Assembly: GCA_016207475.1 (NCBI GenBank)
Contig: JACQPM010000125.1
Span: 1-7,084 of the forward strand
Reading direction: 5' to 3'
Source of the DNA: Methanobacteriota archaeon
GTDB lineage: Archaea > Hydrothermarchaeota > Hydrothermarchaeia > Hydrothermarchaeales > JACQPM01
Length of the DNA: 7,084 nt
Within the stretch, counting starts at the first letter, position 1. Each line of letters begins with the position of its first letter. Below are positions 1 to 5,002 of this stretch, one piece after another. The notes beneath the pieces were generated by a model, which was not told where the DNA came from, searched no databases, and saw only the letters and a list, made by a program, of their open reading frames with translations. The translations under genes were made by a program, and so were the position numbers.

Positions 1-1359
1 GACCAGGGTGACGCCCTTATACTTGGATACGCCCACGGTGTGGATGTGGCCGGTGTGGAAGATGTCCGGCACCCTGTCTATGGTGAGGTAGTCGAGGCCC
101 TCGGGCACCAGCTGGGTCTTCCCACCATAGGTTGGGGCGAGGTGCCTGGCGCGGAGGAGGACCTCCATGGCCCCCTGGGGCTGCTCCAGGCTCTTGCCCG
201 GGACGGTGCTTGTAACGTCCAAGAGGCTCGTCCCGTGGTAGACTAGGGCCTCGACGCCGTGGAGCTCGAAAGCGCTCGGGTTCCCGACCATGTGGATCCT
301 ATCGCTGGCGTAGAGGGCCGGGGCGAACTCCTCTGGGATGGCGGGCTGGGGCTCCCCCAACCTGGTGGCATCGTGGTTCCCGGGGACGATGACGATCTCC
401 ACGTGCTCCGGTAGCGTGGCCAGGAGGTCCGCCGCCCTCTGGTACTGCTGGAAGATGTCCTTTATGACCAGGTCGTCCTCCTGCCCGGGATAGACCCCGA
501 CCCCCTCCACCAAGTCCCCGGCGATGACCAGGTACTTCACCCTCCCCGCCAGCTCGAGCTGCCTTTTGGTCCCCAGGTCGCCCCCCAGCCACCGCAGGAA
601 TTTGAGGAAGGACCTCTCCAGGAAGTGCTGCGACCCTATGTGAAGGTCCGAGAGCATGGCCACCGCCAGGGGGACCTCGCACCGCCTGGGCTCCCTCCCC
701 ACCGGCAGGTCGGGGAGGAAGACCTCCTTGGCGAGGAGGATGTCGCCCTCCCGCCCCATGTTCCCTTCGACCCCTATCACCCCGTCCTTCATTATCTCGC
801 TGGCAGCCTTCTGGAGTTCCTGGTTGTTGCTCAGGAGGACCACGGGGATGATGCCCGTGGGGTCCTCCAGTTCCAGGATCGTGTTCCCCTTCTGGCTCTT
901 CCTCGTGTCGGTGACGATGCCCACCACCTTCACACCGCCCCTCGATCCTTTGGCCCTCTCGATGGTGATGGCGTCCCGGAGATGGTTCCTCTCCCTGAGG
1001 ACCCTGGCCAGGCGCTCGTAGCGGTCGTTGAAGTATTTCACGAAGCCCTCGATGTTCCCTTCGGAGAAGGAGCGCTTGGTGATGTCCTTGTCGCCCAAGA
1101 ACCGCACCTCCCCCTGGTGCTCCTCCGCCAGGGTCCTCTTCCTGGGCCTCTCCACCACGATGGGCTTTGGGGCCTCCTTCAGAGAGCTGAGATACTCAGG
1201 GGTTATCACCTCGGGCCTGGCACCGGACCTCTCCACGCGGGAGATGAGCTCCTCGATGGACGCCGCCTCCGCCTGCTCCTTCTTCAGCTCCTGGAGGGCC
1301 GAGGGATGGAGGTTGAGATTGGACCTCAGGAACCTGGCGAGGATCTCGTTCTCTTCCAT
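1..1359 (-). CDS. polB: DNA polymerase D small subunit DP1 (partial, C-terminus cut by window edge)
   Basis: Small subunit of the archaeal replicative polymerase PolD; in this family it carries the 3'-5' proofreading exonuclease and pairs with the large catalytic subunit DP2. The frame is open from an ATG at 1359 to the left edge (453 codons, no stop). Visible order: a short helical N-terminus, an OB-fold-like segment at about residues 140-205, then a calcineurin-like phosphoesterase domain. Its metal-site motifs are all intact: SDLHIGS (237-243), GD (281-282) followed by a VYPGQEDD stretch, GNHD (327-330), YHGTS (374-378) and HTGHIHT (435-441). The exonuclease is therefore predicted to be active. 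Only a short C-terminal piece should be missing, since the last motif is already present. The gene starts 28 bp after orc1/cdc6 on the same strand and has no clear ribosome site of its own, so it is probably co-transcribed. An in-frame TTG directly precedes the ATG. The identity is firm. Confidence 0.95.
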   Translation of the reverse strand, partial: MEENEILARFLRSNLNLHPSALQELKKEQAEAASIEELISRVERSGARPEVITPEYLSSLKEAPKPIVVERPRKRTLAEEHQGEVRFLGDKDITKRSFSEGNIEGFVKYFNDRYERLARVLRERNHLRDAITIERAKGSRGGVKVVGIVTDTRKSQKGNTILELEDPTGIIPVVLLSNNQELQKAASEIMKDGVIGVEGNMGREGDILLAKEVFLPDLPVGREPRRCEVPLAVAMLSDLHIGSQHFLERSFLKFLRWLGGDLGTKRQLELAGRVKYLVIAGDLVEGVGVYPGQEDDLVIKDIFQQYQRAADLLATLPEHVEIVIVPGNHDATRLGEPQPAIPEEFAPALYASDRIHMVGNPSAFELHGVEALVYHGTSLLDVTSTVPGKSLEQPQGAMEVLLRARHLAPTYGGKTQLVPEGLDYLTIDRVPDIFHTGHIHTVGVSKYKGVTLV

Positions 1360-1387
1360 CAAAGAGAGAGTGCCGCCGGTAGTATTT

Positions 1388-2647
1388 CTATCTTTCAGTG
1401 GAAGCGTTGGTGAGTTGCATCTGGGGGAGCCTGAAGGCGGAGAGGACCTTGAGCCTGGGGTCTTCCTCCAGGACATGCTTCATCCCCGCCGCCGGTACCT
1501 CCAGCTTTATCTCCTTCGTCCGTCCGTATCGCCCCTTGCTGACGACGCTGGAGTTCAGGATCCCGAGGATGTCGAGCTCCGATAGGAGGTCCGAGACCCT
1601 CCTCTGGGTGAGGACGTCCAGGGAGAGGTTCTTTGAGAGGCGCTTGTAGGTGTCGTAGACCTCTCCCGTGGTTATGGTCTTCTCCCCCCGCTCCTCGAGA
1701 AGGATGATGGAGTAGAGGAGGATCTTGGACTGGGCTGGGAGGGTCCTCACGGCCTCCACGGTGTTGTCGGCCTCGATCTTCTCGTCGGCCCGCCTCACGT
1801 GCTCCTCCTTTATGCGCTCGGCGTTCTCCCTCTCCGCCACCTCGCCGGAGACCCTGAGGAGGTCCAGCGCCCTGCGGGCGTCGCCGTGCTCCCTCGCCGC
1901 CAGGGCCGCACAGAGAGGTATGACCACGTCGTCCAGGACCCCGGGCTTGAAGGCGACCTCCGCCCTCTGCTTCAGGATGTCCTCCAGCTGTTTGGCGTTG
2001 TACGGGGAGAAGACTATCTCCTCCTTCCCCAGGGAGCTCTGGACGCGGGAGTCCAGGTAGCTGGTGAACTTGAGGTCGTTGGAGATGCCCACGATGCTCA
2101 CCCGGGCTTCCTTCAGCTCGGCGTTCATCCGCGTAAGGTTATATATTATATTATCTCCGCCCTTCCCCACCAGCCGGTCTATCTCGTCGAGGAGGATGAT
2201 GATGCACTGCCGTTTCTTGTCCACGGCATCACGGAAGGCGTTGTATACCTTGTCGGTGGGCCAGCCTGTGAACGGTACGTTCTCTCCGAACTCCTTAGCC
2301 AGGGTGGCCAAGATCCTGTACTTGGTGTCTGTAACCTCACAGTTGAGGTAGATGGTCTGGACCTCGCAGAGGTAGTTCTTCTTGGCCACGGCCTCTTTCA
2401 GGAGCTCGAAGACGTATCTTGAGACGATGGTCTTCCCTGTCCCGCTCTTCCCGTAGATGAGGACGTTGGAGGGGGTGACGCCTTTCAGGGCGGGGGCGAT
2501 GATGGAGACGAGCTGTTTGAGCTCGGCCTCTCGATGGGGGAGTTCCGATGGGGTGTAGGAGTGTCTCAGGGCCTCTTTGTTCTTGAAGATGGGCTCCCTC
2601 TCCAGGAACGCTTCGAAGATGCTGCTGAAGGGGCTTTTCAAGTCCAT
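1388..2647 (-). CDS. orc1/cdc6: Orc1/Cdc6 replication initiator (AAA+ ATPase with winged helix)
   Basis: Archaeal origin-binding and helicase-loading protein. Numbered from the ATG at 2647 (419 aa, usual length): Walker A GKSGTGKT (66-73), Walker B LLDEID (about 152-157), sensor-1 in GISND (N190), a conserved arginine in DSRVQ (about 201), and sensor-2 in HGDARRALDLLR (about 254-265). The C-terminal winged helix (about 297-384) has recognition helix TQRRVSDLLSELDILG and a basic wing SKGRYGRTKEIK, which in solved family structures contacts origin boxes. Start choice: an in-frame GTG at 2668 would add seven residues (MKCEGEK), but the ATG at 2647 is preceded by GAGGGTGAAAAG, a good ribosome site, and family proteins usually begin near this point. 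It is followed by polB on the same strand and faces a candidate origin upstream, so autoregulation through origin boxes is plausible. All ATPase motifs are intact, so this looks like a working initiator. Confidence 0.96.
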   Translation of the reverse strand: MDLKSPFSSIFEAFLEREPIFKNKEALRHSYTPSELPHREAELKQLVSIIAPALKGVTPSNVLIYGKSGTGKTIVSRYVFELLKEAVAKKNYLCEVQTIYLNCEVTDTKYRILATLAKEFGENVPFTGWPTDKVYNAFRDAVDKKRQCIIILLDEIDRLVGKGGDNIIYNLTRMNAELKEARVSIVGISNDLKFTSYLDSRVQSSLGKEEIVFSPYNAKQLEDILKQRAEVAFKPGVLDDVVIPLCAALAAREHGDARRALDLLRVSGEVAERENAERIKEEHVRRADEKIEADNTVEAVRTLPAQSKILLYSIILLEERGEKTITTGEVYDTYKRLSKNLSLDVLTQRRVSDLLSELDILGILNSSVVSKGRYGRTKEIKLEVPAAGMKHVLEEDPRLKVLSAFRLPQMQLTNASTER

Positions 2648-2685
2648 CTTTTCACCCTCACACTTCACCTCGCCTCAGACCCTGA

Positions 2686-2698
2686 CTTCCACTGAACG
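2686..2698 (+). promoter_or_regulatory. Weak ORB-like dyad just upstream of orc1
   Basis: CTTCCACTGAACG resembles the TTCCAnTGGAA core of archaeal origin boxes with one base missing or changed in the right arm. Its first 11 bases recur exactly, inverted, at 1394-1404 inside the last codons of orc1. It lies about 40 bp upstream of the orc1 start codon, where bound initiator could affect its own transcription. Low confidence because 11-base matches arise by chance in 7 kb. Confidence 0.3.
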
Positions 2699-2773
2699 GT
2701 CTGGATTTTCGGTCCCTTTTTAGTCCCGGTGAAAGTTATTATCCAATGTAATTTTTTATTACGGTGAGTATGG

Positions 2774-2784
2774 GATATATAACT
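2774..2784 (-). promoter_or_regulatory. Possible TATA box for orc1/cdc6
   Basis: The minus strand reads AGTTATATATC here, a TATA-like element about 130 bp upstream of the orc1 ATG, which would give a leader near 100 nt. A nearer but poorer candidate is ACTAAAAAGG at 2715-2724 (minus), which would give a leader near 45 nt. The TATATA core reads almost equally on both strands, so direction is not certain and the element may belong to the AT-rich origin instead. Confidence 0.3.
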
Positions 2785-2805
2785 CTTTTGAGTGCTTCCC
2801 CGTAA

Positions 2806-2817
2806 CTTCCAATGGAC
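2806..2817 (+). promoter_or_regulatory. Mini-ORB-like dyad
   Basis: CTTCCAATGGAC contains a perfect TCCA-A-TGGA dyad, the same 4+1+4 architecture as the core of archaeal origin recognition boxes (TCCA-G-TGGA). A G-rich run follows at 2844-2856 on the same strand, but farther away than the G-string of a full ORB, so I call it mini-ORB-like only. Confidence 0.4.
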
Positions 2818-2858
2818 TTTCTATAAATGGCGAAAAGAAGGTTGGGGGAGGGGGGGCA

Positions 2859-2872
2859 TTTTCTACTGGAGC
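2859..2872 (-). promoter_or_regulatory. ORB-like box, inverted partner of the 3001 box
   Basis: The minus strand reads GCTCCAGTAGAAAA, matching GCTCCAATAGAAAC at 3000-3013 on the plus strand at 12 of 14 positions. The two boxes are inverted and separated by about 127 bp, nearly all of it AT-rich. The core matches the TCCAGTGGAAA half of known ORBs with one change. Unlike a canonical ORB, the run following it in this orientation is C-rich, because the G-tract at 2844-2856 lies on the opposite strand. Confidence 0.45.
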
Positions 2873-2909
2873 TTCCATGTTAAAACAGGAAAACGTTGTG
2901 AAAGTAAGG

Positions 2910-2921
2910 AAAAAATCAAAA
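2910..2921 (-). terminator. Possible T-rich transcription terminator of the ATPase operon
   Basis: On the minus strand this reads as T4-GA-T6, about 110 bp past the stop codon of the secretion ATPase. A shorter T5 run lies at 2985-2989. Archaeal termination commonly uses oligo-T runs without a hairpin. The same bases could simply be part of the AT-rich origin, so this is tentative. Confidence 0.3.
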
Positions 2922-3000
2922 GGTATAAGTAGAAGAAGATGTAAAAGTTTCACGGCTAATTATCATCTCATAAATCAAGAAGCTAAAAATCATCATACCG

Positions 3001-3021
3001 CTCCAATAGAAACAAGGGGGT
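3001..3021 (+). promoter_or_regulatory. Origin recognition box (ORB)-like element with G-string
   Basis: The plus strand reads CTCCAATAGAAAC, then AA, then five G and a T. Archaeal ORBs as I recall them have a TCCAGTGGAAAC core followed within a few bases by a G-string. The match here covers the core with two changes and the correctly placed G-string. It ends 6 bp before the stop codon of the convergently positioned ATPase gene, outside coding sequence. In family structures the Orc1 winged helix reads the dyad and the AAA+ domain contacts the G-string side. Confidence 0.55.
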
Positions 3022-3027
3022 CTCCCA

Positions 3028-4356
3028 CTACTTCTTTGCTTGAGCAGCACGAGTGTAGATAAGTTCCACAGCCTCGTCCGGATTCTTGTAATACTGCTGG
3101 ACCACGCTGTGAATCTCCCCATGGCTGAGGCCCGCCTTTATCATACCTTCCAAGATTACCTTCCTCTTTCCCATCTCCTCGTCTATCTCTTTGATGCTCT
3201 TCCCAGAGACTGTTGAGAGTTCCTGTATGATCCTCCCGTTCAAGATCTTCATCTCGAGCTGCCCGGTCTTCGGGTCGTGTTTGAAGAGCGTATTTGTCAG
3301 TATGTTGCCCCCCTCGCGCCCCCCTATCTCAGCCACCTCAAAGACCTTCCTCACGAGCTTTCCCCCGTCGATGGCCCTCTTCTGGGCCACGAGGAGGTCC
3401 AGGGCAGGGATCATCACGTCAGGGACGTTCATGGGGTGATTCTGGAGCCTCGTCAGCGCCTCACGGGCGCTGTTGGCGTGGACCGTGGCCATGCAGCCGT
3501 CGTGGCCGGTATTCATGGCCGTGAACAAGGTCAGCGCTTCCTCCCCCCTTACCTCCCCTACTATGATCCTGTCAGGACGCATACGGAGGGCGTTCTTCAG
3601 GAGCGCATCCATGGTAACTTCGTTCTTCTTACCCGGCTCCGAGGGCTTCGTCTCCATGGGGATCCAATGCTCATGCTTCAGGTTTATCTCCATGGTATCC
3701 TCGATGCTCACGATCCGCTCCCCCTCAGGAACGAAAGAGGAGAGGGCGTTGAGGGTCGTCGTCTTACCGCTGGCAGTGCCTCCCACGATGAGGATGTTGG
3801 CAGGCTTGAATCGGAGCCCCTCCACCACGAGCCAGAGGAAGGCGGCCAGGCGTAGGTCCAGGGTGCCATACCTGACCAGGTCGGCGATGGTCAGGGGGAC
3901 CTCCCTAAACATCCTGATGGTTAAGGTAGGTCCCCTGGGAGAGACCTCGGGGAGGGTCGCATTCGCCCTGGATCCATCGGGCAGCCTCCCGTCCAAGAGG
4001 GGGCTTCCGCCGTCCACCACCCTCCCCGAGTACCTGGCTATCCTCTGGATGACCTCCCGCGCCTCCCCCTCCTCCAGGACGACGTCCGTCTTTGTCATTC
4101 CCTTCTTCCGATGGAAGACGAAGACCGGCGTCCCTGCGCCGATGACCATGATCTCCTCCAGGTCTTCGGAGAGGAAGAAGGGTGTGAGCTTCCCGAGGGC
4201 GCACTCCTCGTGGACGAGCCTCTCTATCTCCCCGTCCTTCACACCGCCCCCGAGTTCCTTCTTGAGGAGGGCCTTCAGCTCCGCGATCTCATCGGCGGTG
4301 ACAACGAACCTCCCCTTCAACAGCTCCCTGGCCTTCTGGGCGATATCCGTATCCAT
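3028..4356 (-). CDS. CpaF/TadA/VirB11-like secretion or pilus assembly ATPase
   Basis: Hexameric ATPase of the type II/IV secretion and type IV pilus superfamily, normally a cytosolic motor that drives pilin assembly or export through a membrane platform. It has 442 aa. The N-terminal domain (about 1-150) includes a DGRLPDGSRANATLP segment typical of CpaF-like members. The motor domain has Walker A GGTASGKTT (192-200), an Asp box SIEDTMEINLKHEHW (217-231), Walker B IIVGEVRGEEA (264-274) and a His box TGHDGCMATVHANSA (283-297). A helical C-terminal extension (about 385-442) follows. All catalytic motifs are intact. The start codon lies 10 bp after the stop of the DUF350-like gene and has no strong ribosome site, which suggests translational coupling in a two-gene operon. 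No TadC/ArlJ-type platform, pilin or peptidase gene is adjacent, so the exact system is unknown. The superfamily is certain; the subfamily assignment less so. Confidence 0.9.
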   Translation of the reverse strand: MDTDIAQKARELLKGRFVVTADEIAELKALLKKELGGGVKDGEIERLVHEECALGKLTPFFLSEDLEEIMVIGAGTPVFVFHRKKGMTKTDVVLEEGEAREVIQRIARYSGRVVDGGSPLLDGRLPDGSRANATLPEVSPRGPTLTIRMFREVPLTIADLVRYGTLDLRLAAFLWLVVEGLRFKPANILIVGGTASGKTTTLNALSSFVPEGERIVSIEDTMEINLKHEHWIPMETKPSEPGKKNEVTMDALLKNALRMRPDRIIVGEVRGEEALTLFTAMNTGHDGCMATVHANSAREALTRLQNHPMNVPDVMIPALDLLVAQKRAIDGGKLVRKVFEVAEIGGREGGNILTNTLFKHDPKTGQLEMKILNGRIIQELSTVSGKSIKEIDEEMGKRKVILEGMIKAGLSHGEIHSVVQQYYKNPDEAVELIYTRAAQAKK

Positions 4357-4366
4357 CGCAACAGCT

Positions 4367-4885
4367 CTACAGGGTCAGTCCTATCGACCTGGCCATCCCA
4401 GAGACCCCCGCCTGGACCACGAAGGAGACCGCTATCAGCACCCCCGCCATAAGGATGGCCACAGCCACGTTCCCCTTCTTCACCTCTGCCATCTCATCGA
4501 TCCCCTTCGTTATGCTGTCGAAGATCCTCACCGCGAGGTATATGGCCACCACGGCCAGGACGATGCTCACGACCACCTGGACGACCCCCGCCACGATGGG
4601 GTATAGATAGCTTCCCAGGGGCGCCCCGACGGGGAGCCTCACCAGGGCCATGGTCAAGCCCCCGACCCCGGACTGGACGACGTTGGCCATGGAGATGACG
4701 ACGGCTATCATGAGGATGGCCACGGCGCAGTTGCCCTGCTTGAGTTCCTTCTCCACCTCTATGCCCCTCACGATCTCACCGAAGAGCCGTATCCCTACAT
4801 ATATCGAAACCATGGCCAGGATCAAGCCCACCAACAGCTGGAGGAAGCCCAGACCCAGACCTATGAACATACTGGAGACTGCCAC
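4367..4885 (-). CDS. Membrane protein with two tandem DUF350-like repeats
   Basis: A 172-aa integral membrane protein made of two direct repeats, residues 14-77 and 101-164. They are identical at 30 of 64 aligned positions by hand count, with no gaps. Each repeat is a hydrophobic helix ending in an IY-x3-R-x-F motif, a charged loop, the signature K-x-GN-x-AVAILM (KQGNCAVAILM at 49-59, KKGNVAVAILM at 136-146), then a second helix ending in VVQ-x-GV. This gives four predicted membrane helices. The GN-AVAI signature recalls the DUF350 family, whose function is not established. Start choice: a GTG at 4885 has GAGGTG five bases upstream and a TATA box at a fitting distance; the internal ATG at 4870 lacks this, and the long upstream reading frame to 4969 would include the promoter. 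First gene of an operon with the downstream ATPase, so it may anchor or regulate that ATPase. That role is inference. Confidence 0.85.
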   Translation of the reverse strand: MAVSSMFIGLGLGFLQLLVGLILAMVSIYVGIRLFGEIVRGIEVEKELKQGNCAVAILMIAVVISMANVVQSGVGGLTMALVRLPVGAPLGSYLYPIVAGVVQVVVSIVLAVVAIYLAVRIFDSITKGIDEMAEVKKGNVAVAILMAGVLIAVSFVVQAGVSGMARSIGLTL

Positions 4886-4890
4886 GACAC

Positions 4891-4896
4891 CACCTC
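4891..4896 (-). promoter_or_regulatory. Ribosome binding site deciding the GTG start at 4885
   Basis: The minus strand reads GAGGTG, complementary to the usual archaeal 16S 3' end, and is separated by five bases from a GTG codon. This supports the GTG at 4885 over the ATG at 4870 and over any start farther upstream. Confidence 0.7.
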
Positions 4897-4922
4897 GGGA
4901 GAGAGATATTTTGCCGCCCCGG

Positions 4923-4937
4923 TATAATAAACCTTTC
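4923..4937 (-). promoter_or_regulatory. TATA box and BRE-like element for the DUF350/ATPase operon
   Basis: The minus strand reads GAAAGG then TTTATTATA, a purine-rich BRE-like hexamer followed by a TATA box. With initiation about 25 bases downstream, transcription would begin near 4901, giving a leader of about 16 nt that contains the GAGGTG site at 4896-4891. The geometry is self-consistent. Confidence 0.65.
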
Positions 4938-4971
4938 CACGCCCCCTCTCTTACGTCACAAGGGCCCAACC

Positions 4972-4988
4972 TATATAATATAGTATAG
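4972..4988 (+). promoter_or_regulatory. Promoter of the 5003-6784 operon, probably leaderless
   Basis: The plus strand carries TATATAATA at 4972-4980, followed by a second TATAG at 4984-4988. The centre of the first box lies about 26 bases before the ATG at 5003, so transcription would begin at or within a few bases of the start codon. No usable Shine-Dalgarno sequence precedes that ATG (GGAG sits only one base away), in agreement with a leaderless mRNA. Confidence 0.65.
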
Positions 4989-5002
4989 AGCTAGTCTGGA
5001 GC

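Larger units (their letters stand above)
2669..3027. other. Candidate chromosomal replication origin (oriC), AT-rich gene-free gap
   Basis: This stretch upstream of orc1/cdc6 holds no convincing gene. Bases 2701-3000 are about 37% GC (111 of 300, hand count) and 2881-3000 about 30% (36 of 120), against a visibly GC-rich remainder. The 2881-2940 part is also strongly purine-biased on the plus strand (about 47 of 60). ORB-like boxes occur at 3001-3021 (plus) and 2859-2872 (minus), flanking the most AT-rich part, with weaker TTCCA/TGGA dyads at 2686-2698 and 2806-2817. In Pyrococcus, Sulfolobus and other archaea the origin lies next to orc1/cdc6 and consists of an AT-rich unwinding element flanked by inverted ORBs, so position and composition both fit. 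The gap must also hold the orc1 promoter and the 3' end of the secretion-ATPase transcript. Origin activity is inferred, not shown. Confidence 0.65.

Noticed and set aside
625..1413. Long plus-strand open frame (262 codons) opposite polB
   Set aside because: It lies antisense to a confidently identified DP1 gene; long antisense frames are expected in GC-rich coding DNA and its translation shows no domain.
2648..2668. Alternative GTG start for orc1/cdc6 at 2668
   Set aside because: It adds only MKCEGEK; the ATG at 2647 has a better-placed GGGTGA ribosome site and fits the usual N-terminus.
2773..2840. Plus-strand TATA-like elements (GATATATAAC, CTATAAATGG)
   Set aside because: No plus-strand gene follows them before 5003, so they are more simply part of the AT-rich origin or read on the minus strand for orc1.
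2759..3122. Three small open frames in the AT-rich gap (61-68 codons, both strands)
   Set aside because: They overlap each other, two of them run into the end of the ATPase gene, none has a convincing ribosome site, and the translations show no coding character.
3473..4606. 377-codon plus-strand open frame
   Set aside because: It overlaps the secretion ATPase and the DUF350-like gene in antisense, and its translation is low-complexity Ser/Arg/Pro-rich without motifs.
4886..4969. N-terminal extension of the DUF350-like protein to 4969
   Set aside because: It would cross the predicted TATA box and ribosome site, and the added residues do not resemble the rest of the protein.
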